Assembly: GCA_016710985.1 (NCBI GenBank)
Contig: JADJTX010000022.1
Location: forward strand, 1-64,000
Origin: Ignavibacteria bacterium
Lineage (GTDB): Bacteria; Bacteroidota; Ignavibacteria; Tepidaquicellales; Tepidaquicellaceae
Length of the DNA: 64,000 bases
Direction: 5' to 3'
The notes under the pieces were generated by a model that was given only the letters and a program-made list of their open reading frames with translations, was not told where the DNA came from and did no database searches. A program made the position numbers and the translations under genes. Each line of letters begins with the position of its first letter. Position 1 is the first letter of the stretch. This document shows positions 1 to 7,621 of the stretch, piece after piece.

Positions 1-182
1 ATTTCCGGGAATCGTCAAAATCTTTCTTCAGAACATTTTATAAGAGGGCATAATTCTTTAACCAATTTATTTGCTTCTTCGTATTCTTCATCATTTCCAG
101 AAAAAGCAATATCACCTCCTACAAGTATAGCATCTATTGAACCAAGAGTAGAAACTAGTCTTTCCAGATCTCTATTTATCTA
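1..182 (-). pseudogene. metallophosphoesterase fragment, frameshifted, runs off left edge
   Basis: Read on the minus strand, this stretch encodes DLERLVSTLG, then DAILVGGDIAFSGNDEEY, which matches the second metal-binding block (GD motif) of calcineurin-like phosphoesterases. The reading frame stops near position 16, but shifting by one base at about 21-26 restores ILTIPGN, the start of the next conserved block (PGNHD). The gene therefore continued past the left edge. Upstream, near 180, the frame is broken again: residues NLDLRNR lie in another frame. What remains is a damaged gene or one carrying sequencing errors. The substrate cannot be told. Confidence 0.6.
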
Positions 183-590
183 TTTCTTAAATCAAGGTTA
201 AGATCTAATTGACTATTCTCCCATAATATTTAAAATGAATATCTGAAAGATGTAATAATAAAAGATAATCGGTATTATGCATTAATATGAATAGTACTTT
301 AAAGTAAAATATAGTTTAAATTTACAAATTTTCATTTTTTGTTTGAATCCAAGAATTTATAATCATTAAAAGATTTAAAAACCGCCTGATTATCCTACCT
401 CACAATAACCAATCCAGATTTGTATCGGCTCAATCTTGCTTCGAAGTTTTTGTGGTTTGATTTTCCACATCAAAGCGTTCAACAAGTTTGCTGATATTAT
501 TTAATGCGATTTCTTTTGAGGACATATTAAGAATCTATTCTTCCAAATCTATGAAAGGGAATTAATTCAAATATAAATAAAATAATTTTA
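183..590. other. AT-rich region without an intact gene
   Basis: No intact gene is visible. A 31-codon minus-strand frame (430-525, starting MSSKEIALNNISKLVERF) looks like the start of a gene that falls out of frame at once: a neighbouring frame continues HKNFEARLSRYKSG. It could be a remnant. Positions 569-610 are nearly the same as 2349-2394, so both hairpins at 611 and 2395 are flanked by the same duplicated AT-rich sequence. Confidence 0.35.
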
Positions 591-607
591 TACATTAATC
601 CATAAAC

Positions 608-640
608 AAAAACCCCGCACAAAAAAAATGCGGGGTTTAA
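608..640 (-). terminator. Rho-independent terminator for the TPR gene
   Basis: A perfect 9-bp stem AACCCCGCA (611-619) / TGCGGGGTT (629-637) with an A/T loop. On the minus strand it is followed by a T-rich run. It lies just after the stop codon of the minus-strand TPR gene ending at 668, so it probably ends that transcript. Confidence 0.7.
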
Positions 641-667
641 TTAAAGAAAAAGGAATTTCAATGATCA

Positions 668-2323
668 TTATTTATTCATTAGATTATTCTCAAGCATTTT
701 GTACAAAATTAACCCGGCGTCATTTTTGTCACGGAACTTCTTACTTATTAATTCTGATAAGCTGTCAAGATGTTCTTTCAATTTCTTACCCTGAAATTTT
801 TCCTGATTATTATATCTGTACCCGATCTCATAAGCCCATCTAATGAGTTCAATTTCTTTTTTATTTGGTTTCTCAGTACCGGACATAAAATTTAATAATT
901 TATCTTCCGGGATACCTTTAAATGAAAGAGCAGGTCTTGCTGTATAAACGTGTAAAATGCCATTCTCAGGAAGATAGGGGAATCTCGCATTAACTTCCTT
1001 CTCATAAAGTATTTGATCTGCGCTGGTATTAAATATATACTCATTAAAAAAATCTATTTTTATTCTTTCAAACCATTCTCTTCTGCCAGCTTCAGGAAGT
1101 TTTTCTATAATATCAATGTTTGGAATTATCTCACTTTTCCAGGCTGATCCTATTTTTGACACTACTTTATTCTTTTCCTCATCTGAACTGAATTTTTTCA
1201 AATTATTATTATTCAGATATACTGCCGTTTGGATTTTTTGGAACTCCCGGTGTAAATCAAGTGTGTTTTTCAATTTGTCCATATCAGGCATCAAAGATCC
1301 TTTTTTATGTATGAGAATGCAAGTCCGGGCAAATTTATTCTTAGGATTTAATTGAAGAGCCTTTTTCCATAACAGTAATGCTTCTTCATTTTCACCTTTT
1401 AAACTTTTTTGTTCGCCAAGCTTTGTAAGACAATGAGAAACTGATTTTTTATCAGAAGGATCTTCGTTTTCGGCTGCAAGTGCATAATATTTAATTGCGC
1501 TATCGGTATGATTCAATGCCGAATAAGCCTCAGCAAGATTATAATAAAAATCAGAATAGTCAGGAAATTTGTTTTCACCTTCGTGTAGAATTTTCCGTGC
1601 CTCTTCATATTGTTCAGTATTTATATATGCATGTGAAATGAGCCAGTAGATCTTCGGAATTTTTGTACCTTTAGCTATACATTTTTTGGCTTCTGTAATT
1701 GCCGCAAGATAATTTTTTTCATTCAAAAGTGATTCTATGCGGGCTGCATTATCTGCTCCTTCAGCCAATTCACGGATCTTCATCTTTCCGGATATGTCAT
1801 AGATATCCCGTAAAGAATCTAAGACGATTTGTTTATTTTCCTTTGCTTCATCATTAGAAGGGTCCGCTTTTAGTGCTCTTTCCCAGAATTTCAGAGCCTC
1901 TGCAAATTCCATTTTCAAAATTTTATTACACCAATTCTAACGAGGCAATCAGAGTATTGCTTAGCTTGCAGTTGAATTGTAGAACTGAGCGCGCGGTTGT
2001 AGAATCCGAGAGCTGAGTCCGGCGAATTTAATTTATCATAAGCGATGCCGAGATAAAAATGTACTTCAGAAAAGTCCGGAAATCTTTTTACAATTTCGTT
2101 TAGAATTTTTAACGCAGCTTTTATTCTATTCTTTTTGATGTACGCCAAGGAAACTGCGGTATGCACGAAGGGCAATTCAACATGATCTTTCATATATTTT
2201 TTGCCTTCCTTAATTACAGTTGAAAAGTCACCCTTTATTTAACAATTTATCAAGCGCTATGATCCTTTTTTTTTCAACTTCAAATTCCGGAGAATTCTGA
2301 AATATTTGTTTTTTATTTTTCAA
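668..2323 (-). pseudogene. TPR-repeat protein, interrupted by two frameshifts
   Basis: Three frames on the minus strand join into one tetratricopeptide-repeat protein of about 545 residues. The first piece starts at a likely TTG at 2323 (MKNKKQIFQNSPEF) and leaves frame at a CCC run at 2231-2233. The second (1915-2193) carries helices such as ALKILNEIVKRFPDFSEVHFYLGIAYDKL and ends in TGA at 1915-1917. The third (668-1918) continues EFAEALKFWERALKADPSNDEA and several more TPR units, then a non-repeat C-terminal half with no recognised domain. TPR units (helix-turn-helix, about 34 residues, ending in a Pro) mediate protein contacts; no partner is evident. The continuity of the repeats across both breaks argues for recent indels or sequencing error. 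A terminator follows at 611-637. Confidence 0.7.
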
Positions 2324-2391
2324 GTTTGGGATAGGTTAGTTGTGTTTTAAAATATAAACAAAATAATTTTATTCATTAATCCATAAAAACA

Positions 2392-2474
2392 AAAAACCCC
2401 GCATAAAAAGCCTGCGGGGTTCATCTAAAGGAGGAACAAATATGAAAGAACATCAACCGGCTATCGCCGGCTGA
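2392..2474 (-). ncRNA. candidate small RNA (copy 1)
   Basis: Read on the minus strand: a box TATGTTTA (2485-2478, fits the Bacteroidota -7 element TAnnTTTG except its last base) with a TTG 18 bases further upstream, then a hairpin AGCCGGC-GATA-GCCGGT (2472-2456), a single-stranded linker TGTTCTTTCATATTTGTTC followed by CTCCTTTA, and a strong terminator hairpin AACCCCGCA/TGCGGGGTT (2421-2395) with a T-run. The same layout and nearly the same linker occur at 51992-52080, while both hairpin sequences differ, which is what a structured RNA would show. The linker holds CCTCCTTTA, the same as the anti-Shine-Dalgarno end of 16S rRNA. On the opposite strand the linker reads as a ribosome site plus a 10-codon frame (MKEHQPAIAG), so a leader peptide is the alternative. 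The hairpin would also end the DUF2188 transcript. Confidence 0.5.
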
Positions 2475-2542
2475 TATAAACATAACTATTTATTTCCCTA
2501 TTCAATGTAAATAATTGTATAGGATTGTTATTGCGGGAATTT

Positions 2543-2773
2543 TTAATGCTTCATATCCCTCGCCGGGAACGGATCATTCCCGTAGCTGTCCTTATCGCTT
2601 ATCTTTCCATCGAGGTTATGAATTATCAGTTCGGATTTTTCTTTCTTCGCCATTTTTCTTCCGTACTCAATTGCCTCACTTTTTGTAAGGGTCACAAAAG
2701 TATTTCTTTTGCTTCCTTCTTTTTTCACTCCCCAGCCTTTGGCGGGGACTATGTGAAGATTTCTGTTTTTCAT
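2543..2773 (-). CDS. DUF2188 domain protein
   Basis: A 76-residue protein that matches the DUF2188 family along its whole length: an N-terminal HIVPAKGWGVKKEGS strand, a central segment TKSEAIEYGRKMAKK and the family's typical end IIHNLDGKISDKDSYGNDPFP. Members are small soluble proteins, and no biochemical function is established to my knowledge. It stands alone between repeats. The hairpin at 2395-2421 is placed to end its transcript. The call rests on the conserved SYGNDPFP tail and the length, which is usual for the family. Confidence 0.85.
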   Translation of the reverse strand: MKNRNLHIVPAKGWGVKKEGSKRNTFVTLTKSEAIEYGRKMAKKEKSELIIHNLDGKISDKDSYGNDPFPARDMKH

Positions 2774-2874
2774 TTTTGTTTATTTTTTGTTTAAGTTAAA
2801 AATTTTAATACAAATCCTAGAGCTTTTTAGCGATAACGAATTAGGATTACCATCCTAACCCCTCTCCCGAATCC

Positions 2875-3069
2875 GTCTCAAAACCTTTACCACAGAGACT
2901 CAGAGAACACAGAGATACACAGAGAATATAGAATGTTTATTATTACGAATTAAAAAATTTGAAATTTGTTTAATTATAAAAAGAAATAAAAATTTATTTA
3001 ACATAAGATTTCTCTGTGAAACTCTGTGTTCTCTGTGCCTCCGTGGTGAATTTTTAGTTCTGAGACACA
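2875..3069. repeat. CACAGAG palindromic element, copy 1
   Basis: An imperfect palindrome of about 195 bp. The left arm carries TCTCAAAAC followed by tandem CACAGAG-type units; the right arm carries the complement (CTCTGTG units, then TGAGACA). The middle is AT-rich. The element at 12803-12998 is nearly the same sequence in the opposite orientation, and 19679-19870 is a diverged copy. No gene is inside. The full intergenic stretch 2774-3103 holds nothing else I can recognise. Confidence 0.8.
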
Positions 3070-3103
3070 CTTTTCAACGGGGTGGGGCTGTTTCAAATCC
3101 GGA

Positions 3104-3514
3104 TCAGACCGCCTGTTTATCCCTATCCCTTTTATTCTGCACTCCCAGCCCGTACCCGGTGATCCCTCCGCCGAAAACATAACCTGCTACTTTTATTATG
3201 TCAGCCAGTATTTCGTCCTTATCAAGAAACATTGCAGCCATCAGAAATGTAAAGAACATGAACACGGAAATAAATACGACCAGCAGTGTCATTCTTTTTT
3301 TTGTTGTCTCCTGTTTCCGGATATCCTTATAATCTTCCAGCTGATACTTCAGTGATTCTTTTGCATAGTGAAAATTATTATCCGATTCCTTTTTCTGAAG
3401 CTCCACTTCTTTTTCCTTAAGCATTATTTCCCTCATTTCGAATTCAATTATTTTTTCAGAAGGTTCAGGTTTTAATTTCTTGACTGCAATATTTGATACT
3501 CTCTGGCCTGACAT
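3104..3514 (-). CDS. small coiled-coil membrane protein
   Basis: A 136-residue protein with no family I recognise. Residues 18-72 are highly charged and look like a coiled coil (EFEMREIMLKEKEVELQKKE). Two hydrophobic segments follow (about 74-94, LLVVFISVFMFFTFLMAAMF, and 104-122, rich in Gly), then a short basic tail. The protein is therefore likely anchored in the inner membrane with its N-terminal coil in the cytoplasm. It starts 6 bases after the stop of the 70-residue gene upstream (3521-3733), so the two probably form an operon. Its 3' end abuts the CACAGAG element. Phage-derived holin-like accessory proteins can look like this, but nothing else phage-like is nearby. Confidence 0.55.
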   Translation of the reverse strand: MSGQRVSNIAVKKLKPEPSEKIIEFEMREIMLKEKEVELQKKESDNNFHYAKESLKYQLEDYKDIRKQETTKKRMTLLVVFISVFMFFTFLMAAMFLDKDEILADIIKVAGYVFGGGITGYGLGVQNKRDRDKQAV

Positions 3515-3520
3515 TATTCA

Positions 3521-3733
3521 TTAGTCTTTGATTTTATCCTTATGATTGTGTCTGTCCAAAACTGATCTCAAAGATCTGAAAGTAACAACTACCTGACCGA
3601 ATCCCTGTGTACCGAGTTTCGGCGGTATGAACACGGACTTCTTTATGTTCTCCGGGCGCTTTTCTAATTCCTTTAAGAAATCCGAGGCGGATATTATTTT
3701 TTCGTTTATGGGTTTAAAATATTTTGAGTTCAT
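3521..3733 (-). CDS. hypothetical protein
   Basis: A 70-residue basic protein with no recognisable domain or signal. It reads MNSKYFKPINEKIISASDF at the N-terminus and ends in a charged HNHKDKIKD tail. It is placed 6 bases upstream of the small membrane protein gene on the same strand, so the two are probably transcribed together. A tandem heptamer repeat lies just upstream at 3768-3840. The only support is the open frame and the neighbour spacing. Confidence 0.4.
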   Translation of the reverse strand: MNSKYFKPINEKIISASDFLKELEKRPENIKKSVFIPPKLGTQGFGQVVVTFRSLRSVLDRHNHKDKIKD

Positions 3734-3767
3734 GATGTTTTAGTTTTGATTTAGTAATTGTTTTCGT

Positions 3768-3840
3768 AATCGTCAATCGTGAATCGTGAATCGTCAATCG
3801 TGAATCGTCAACCGTGAATCGTCAATCGTCAATCGTGAAT
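3768..3840. repeat. heptanucleotide tandem repeat (AATCGTG/AATCGTC)
   Basis: About ten consecutive 7-bp units, AATCGTG alternating irregularly with AATCGTC and one AACCGTG. A shorter run of the same unit occurs at 12724-12745. It is one of several different heptamer runs between genes in this window. Confidence 0.85.
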
Positions 3841-4076
3841 AAAAAGTTTACATCTTTTTTTCCCCTCCCCTTTATCTTTACCAGAAGGTGTCTCAAAACT
3901 AATTCTTTTTCCCAAGCCCAGCTGGGAAAGTTCACAAAGCATTCTGGGGCTTGGTAATAAAAAGTTTACATTTTTTCCCCCTTTATCTTTACCAGAAGGT
4001 GTCTCAAAACCTTTCTCTTCGCCCAGCTGGGAAAGTCGATGGTTAAATTCCAAGCTGGGGCTTGGAGACACTCTCA
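3841..4076. repeat. two tandem copies of a 118-bp unit with CAGCTGGG palindromes
   Basis: A unit starting AAAAAGTTTACAT is repeated at 3841 and 3959. Each unit has a C-rich stretch, the sequence CAGAAGGTGTCTCAAAAC, and a palindrome built from GCCCAGCTGGGAAAG and a CTGGGGCTTGG arm, like the REP-type repeats of related genomes. The motif TGTCTCAAAAC is the same as the terminal motif of the CACAGAG elements. Open frames across this stretch are only by-products of the repeat. Confidence 0.75.
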
Positions 4077-4116
4077 CCAAAGGGTAGGGATTGGGGTTTT
4101 TGAAGAACCCCTCACT

Positions 4117-4280
4117 TTGTCATCCCCGCGTGCTTTTGGCGGGGATCCAATCACAAAACTTTATGATTGTGTAAGGTCCAATTGAGTATTTCCTCAGTAC
4201 AAACGTATCGTGATATATTTTCATGTACTTGCTGCTAAGTGTTGATTGGATTCCCGCCAGGAGCACGCGGGAATGACAAA
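4117..4280. mobile_element. MITE-like element with GGATTCCCGCC inverted repeats, copy A
   Basis: The ends are near-perfect inverted repeats: TTTGTCATCCCCGCGTGC at the left and GCACGCGGGAATGACAAA at the right, each continuing into GGCGGGGATCCAATCA and TGATTGGATTCCCGCC. The core of about 90 bp has no gene. Shorter relatives lie at 11481-11624 and 14421-14560. The right arm is almost identical in all three. No transposase is present, so it would be non-autonomous. Confidence 0.7.
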
Positions 4281-4324
4281 GCGGAGTTTATTCGTTAACG
4301 CGCCCAAAATCCCAAATCCCAAAT

Positions 4325-5851
4325 TTATTTCACCAGCACCATCTTCTTCACCTCGGAAAAATCCCCCGCCTCAAGTCTGTAAAAATAAACTCCGCTCGAT
4401 AATCCGCTGCCGTCAAACTTAACTTCATAACTTCCCGCATTCTGTTTTTCATTAACTAATGTTGCAAGTTCTTTCCCTAAACTATTATATACCATAAGTT
4501 TGACATTTGACGTTTGACCTTTGACATCATAACGAATTACAGTTACAGGATTGAAGGGATTAGGATAGTTCTGATATAAAGTATATTCTTCCGGATTTGA
4601 CAATGTAGTCGGATTAATGCTTGTAAATCCGCCGTTTGTAGAGTGTAGCACTATCGGATCAAAACTACTTTGGTTCAACTCAGCTCCTGTAAGAAATACA
4701 TTCAAGGAATCAAGATACTGTGAATTTGCCACAGTTCCTGACTGCCTGATGGTTTTCACAGTCCAGTTATTTCCATAATTCCACGATGCACCGGTTTTTA
4801 ATTCTTTATGCCAAAATAGTCCTGCTATGCTGTCAAATTCTACTTTGTTTCCATAAAACATTACATTGCCTGAATTTTCCTTAACACATAATCCGCTGAT
4901 GAAAGTAGAATCAAAGACGATATTTAATCTATTCCAGTTCATACCTCCGTTGGTTGTTTTGTAAATGCCTGAATAAAGAACGGATCCGGTCATTTGATCT
5001 GTGCCGCAAACATAACCGGTGTGTTCGTTTATAAATTTTATATCCTGGAAATTATTGATCTCGTCAAATAATGTTTTTGACCAGCTTATTCCAAAGTCAG
5101 TTGATCTTAAGATTACACCTCTGATTCCTGTGCTGTCCTGCAGATATCCGACTGCATAAATAATATCATCCCTGTAAATCATTTCAGTAAAATCGCCATA
5201 CTGCATAGGAATGTTTAATTGAATCCATGTAACTCCGCCGTCCGAAGTTTTTGATAAACGGGGAAGGAAAAAGATTCCAAATTGATCAGCACCGGAAATT
5301 AATGCCCTCTGATCATCTATCAATATTATTTGATAAACATAACTATAGTTGTCGGGTGGATTTCCATAAGTAAACCAGGACATTCCTGCATCTGTGGTCT
5401 TTAAGAGTATTGCGTCATAGTTAATACCTTCGTTCATTCCCATCATTTTGTTTTGAATGCCGTTGATTGAATGATGATCAGACCATGAAGTGTTTGCCGC
5501 CCCTGCAGTCGGGAAATTATAAGCGCCTGTAGCATATCCGGTCTCCTTTGAAATAAATTGAATGTCAGTGATTGCGCGAACTGAATCAGGGACTGATGAA
5601 CTAAGCCAGTTAACGCCGCCGTTTGTAGTATAGTATCCTCTTGCAGTGGGCTGAGATTCATAAGTCCATCCTCCTATTACCCCATGACCCGGATCAGTGA
5701 AATCTATTCCAAGTATTATGCCTCCATCCGGAGGTAAGGTTTGTTGAACCCATTGTGAATTTGAAATATTTGCAGTCAGAAAAACAGATACTAATATGAA
5801 GAATAATTCTAAATAAATTTTTTGTAAGAAATTTAATTTTAAGTTTTTCAT
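4325..5851 (-). CDS. secreted beta-propeller protein with T9SS sorting domain
   Basis: A 508-residue protein. The N-terminus (1-32, ending ISNSQW) is a signal peptide. The body repeats a pattern of the type YYTTNGGVNWLS, KTTDAGMSWF, KTSDGGVTWI, RSTDFGISW, KTTNGGMNW, which are the SxDxGxTW turns of BNR/Ycf48-like beta-propeller blades. The last 85 residues start EYTLYQNYPNPFNP and end VYFYRLEAGDFSEVKKMVLVK, a type IX secretion type A sorting domain that is removed when the protein is placed on the cell surface. It is thus an exported surface or extracellular protein; its ligand is unknown. It stands alone between repeats with its own start region. Identity of the fold is firm, function is not. 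Confidence 0.85.
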   Translation of the reverse strand: MKNLKLNFLQKIYLELFFILVSVFLTANISNSQWVQQTLPPDGGIILGIDFTDPGHGVIGGWTYESQPTARGYYTTNGGVNWLSSSVPDSVRAITDIQFISKETGYATGAYNFPTAGAANTSWSDHHSINGIQNKMMGMNEGINYDAILLKTTDAGMSWFTYGNPPDNYSYVYQIILIDDQRALISGADQFGIFFLPRLSKTSDGGVTWIQLNIPMQYGDFTEMIYRDDIIYAVGYLQDSTGIRGVILRSTDFGISWSKTLFDEINNFQDIKFINEHTGYVCGTDQMTGSVLYSGIYKTTNGGMNWNRLNIVFDSTFISGLCVKENSGNVMFYGNKVEFDSIAGLFWHKELKTGASWNYGNNWTVKTIRQSGTVANSQYLDSLNVFLTGAELNQSSFDPIVLHSTNGGFTSINPTTLSNPEEYTLYQNYPNPFNPVTVIRYDVKGQTSNVKLMVYNSLGKELATLVNEKQNAGSYEVKFDGSGLSSGVYFYRLEAGDFSEVKKMVLVK

Positions 5852-5929
5852 TTTTATTTAATTATTAGATTAATAAATTAAATTTGTTAAACAATGTAAG
5901 CCGCGAGCAGCGCTTACTTTTATACCCCC

Positions 5930-5978
5930 CGTTGTGCCTGCTTTTCGCCGGTCTTGACAAAAAGCAGGCTGGAGGGTG
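5930..5978 (-). terminator. hairpin between two minus-strand genes
   Basis: GCCTGCTTTT (from about 5936) pairs with AAAAAGCAGGC (to about 5970), with a second, weaker pairing of CCCCCC-type and GGAGGG-type flanks outside it. It sits just after the stop of the gene at 5994-6611. It could end that transcript, but there is no clean T-run, so it may be only a palindrome. Confidence 0.35.
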
Positions 5979-5993
5979 CTCAACACTTATGTG

Positions 5994-6611
5994 TTAAGGT
6001 ACTGTGGCACGGACTATGTCCGATTTATTTCCAAGGTCATTAGTGTCTTCAAAAAAAACAGCATAATATTCGCGTTGTTCAGGTCTTGAACTTTCCATTT
6101 TAGGACGGTTATCATCAAAAGGGGACTGAGTACTGATTGCCAGAAATGTAAATTCAGTTTCAGAACCTCTTTTTGAAAATATTTTTATACCGTCTGCTTC
6201 TTCTCTTTTGAATCGGAGTTTTACTTCATTACCGTTCATCTTCACTGATAATACCGGTTTCAGCTGAGTGATATCAATTGCCGGCTTATCAGGTCCGATT
6301 ATTTGCAGATCGTCACCAATTGTATTGGTGTATGTCTTAAGTGACTTTATCAGCTTTGCTGCCCGTCTTACTTCGTTTACGGCAGCGATTTTTCTGACTA
6401 CATTTTCTTCATTTAAGGATTTCGATTCTGCTCTTTTTGAAATAACATTGGCAAAAGAAAACCGGTGGTTGTTAATTGTATTTTTTATTGCTGTAACCTC
6501 GGCCGGATCTAATGCTAATGTTGTAGCATGTGTTGTGAGCTTATTTACAAAATTTTGTTCATAAGCATCCAGGTCACCGTCCCTTTTCGGGACATAATCT
6601 GTTTTAGGCAT
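5994..6611 (-). CDS. hypothetical protein with a C-terminal fibronectin-like half
   Basis: A 205-residue protein without a signal peptide. It begins MPKTDYVPKRDGDLDAYEQNF, an opening I associate with a widespread but uncharacterised bacterial family. Residues 1-110 are helical. Residues 115-205 (PVLSVKMNGNEVKLRFKREEADGIKIFSKRG onward, with AVFFEDTNDLGNKSDIVRATVP at the end) look like one beta-sandwich domain as in fibronectin type III. The 7-residue repeat gene lies upstream on the same strand with a 139-bp gap, so they may be linked. A hairpin follows the stop. No function is known. Confidence 0.6.
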   Translation of the reverse strand: MPKTDYVPKRDGDLDAYEQNFVNKLTTHATTLALDPAEVTAIKNTINNHRFSFANVISKRAESKSLNEENVVRKIAAVNEVRRAAKLIKSLKTYTNTIGDDLQIIGPDKPAIDITQLKPVLSVKMNGNEVKLRFKREEADGIKIFSKRGSETEFTFLAISTQSPFDDNRPKMESSRPEQREYYAVFFEDTNDLGNKSDIVRATVP

Positions 6612-6750
6612 TTCGATTTAATTTTAAGTTGATAAAATATTTTTTTAGTTGTCAATCCGGCAAAGTAAAACTAAAGTGCATTTTTTAAAAGAAATTTCAT
6701 TTTTCACTGTTCCCGTCTTCCTCAGGTGTATTCCTGAGAAGGACGGGAAC

Positions 6751-7392
6751 TTACCCGAATGGAAGAGGAATGCGACTGAGTGAGTCAGGAACACGACTGA
6801 ATTGCTCAGGAATACGACTGAATAACTCAGGAACACGACTGAATAACTCAGGAATACGACTGAGTGACCCAGGAATACGTCTGAGTACCACAGGAACACG
6901 ACTGAGTAACTCAGGAACACGACAGAGTTTGTCAGGAACGCGACTGAAGTACTCAGGAACACGACTGAATAACTCAGGAATACGACTGAGTAACTCAGGA
7001 ATACGACTGAGCATCACAGGAATGCGACTGAACAACTCAGGAACACGGTTAAATGACTCAGGAATACGACTGAGCAGCTTAGGAACATGACTAAGCAGTT
7101 CAGGAAAAATACTGAAAAGGGCAGAGAAACTTCCGGAAAGCGCAGAAAATTTTCTGTGAAGTAAAAGAAAACTTCTGTAGAGTCCGGTTAAGTGTCTGTA
7201 TAATTCAGATGTAAGTTTAAATGATTTAAAAAAATGAAAAAATAAACCGGATTTATATTTGAATAAATCAGAAATTTTTAATTTAAGTGAAGGTGTATAT
7301 TCGCTGCCTGAAACTTTATAAATGTTTAAGATATTAATTCTATAATATTTCATGACCCTATTCCCTGAACTCTTGTTTGATTTTATTTTCAT
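6751..7392 (-). CDS. heptapeptide-repeat protein (SRIPELF repeat)
   Basis: A 213-residue frame. After a basic N-terminus (1-50), the rest is a 7-residue repeat of the form PEL(F/L)SR(I/V), about 17 clear copies, for example PELFSRV, PELLSRI, PEYFSRV. The period can be followed back into more diverged copies (SALSGSF, TGLYRSF), so the pattern holds at protein level beyond where the DNA repeat is obvious. The DNA unit is 21 bp, so it stays open in several frames on both strands, and other readings (SVVFLSY on the same strand, RLNNSGI on the plus strand) cannot be excluded. No signal peptide. I do not recognise the family; the regular Pro and Arg spacing suggests an elongated or solenoid structure. 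It could also be a noncoding minisatellite. Confidence 0.45.
   Translation of the reverse strand: MKIKSNKSSGNRVMKYYRINILNIYKVSGSEYTPSLKLKISDLFKYKSGLFFHFFKSFKLTSELYRHLTGLYRSFLLLHRKFSALSGSFSALFSIFPELLSHVPKLLSRIPESFNRVPELFSRIPVMLSRIPELLSRIPELFSRVPEYFSRVPDKLCRVPELLSRVPVVLRRIPGSLSRIPELFSRVPELFSRIPEQFSRVPDSLSRIPLPFG
6757..7095. repeat. 21-bp tandem repeat (minisatellite)
   Basis: About 16 imperfect copies of a 21-bp unit close to CAGGAACACGACTGAATAAC plus T. Copies differ mainly at two sites (AACACG/AATACG and GAATAA/GAGTAA), almost always by transitions. It forms the C-terminal part of the repeat gene at 6751-7392. No indel breaks the 21-bp register. Confidence 0.85.
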
Positions 7393-7621
7393 TTTGTTTT
7401 AGAATCTGGATTTATAAATTGCTCTCTAAAAGTATTTGGATATTTTGCTGTTGAGTTTAGACAAAACTATGAATGATAATATTATTTGTCAAACGACATT
7501 TTTTTTGATTTGTGAAAATATTAAGGATTGTGTAAATGCTTATAAACATTGGATTGGCGTGCAGTGTACGTCAGGATACCAAAAACTACTTTAAACATAT
7601 TTTAGTATAATATAAATCAAA

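Noticed and set aside
2405..2470. Leader peptide MKEHQPAIAG on the plus strand as the main function
   Set aside because: The T-run and the promoter-like box point to the minus strand, and no gene follows on the plus strand. It is kept as an alternative only.
2998..3180. Open frame of 60 codons in the CACAGAG element
   Set aside because: It is only the translation of the repeat; the same repeat recurs with other frames.
3829..4080. Open frame of 83 codons over the 118-bp units
   Set aside because: It follows the repeat and has no coding features of its own.
6770..7090. Plus-strand frame with RLNNSGI repeats
   Set aside because: It has no diverged repeats beyond the DNA repeat, unlike the minus-strand heptad frame, so it is probably a shadow.
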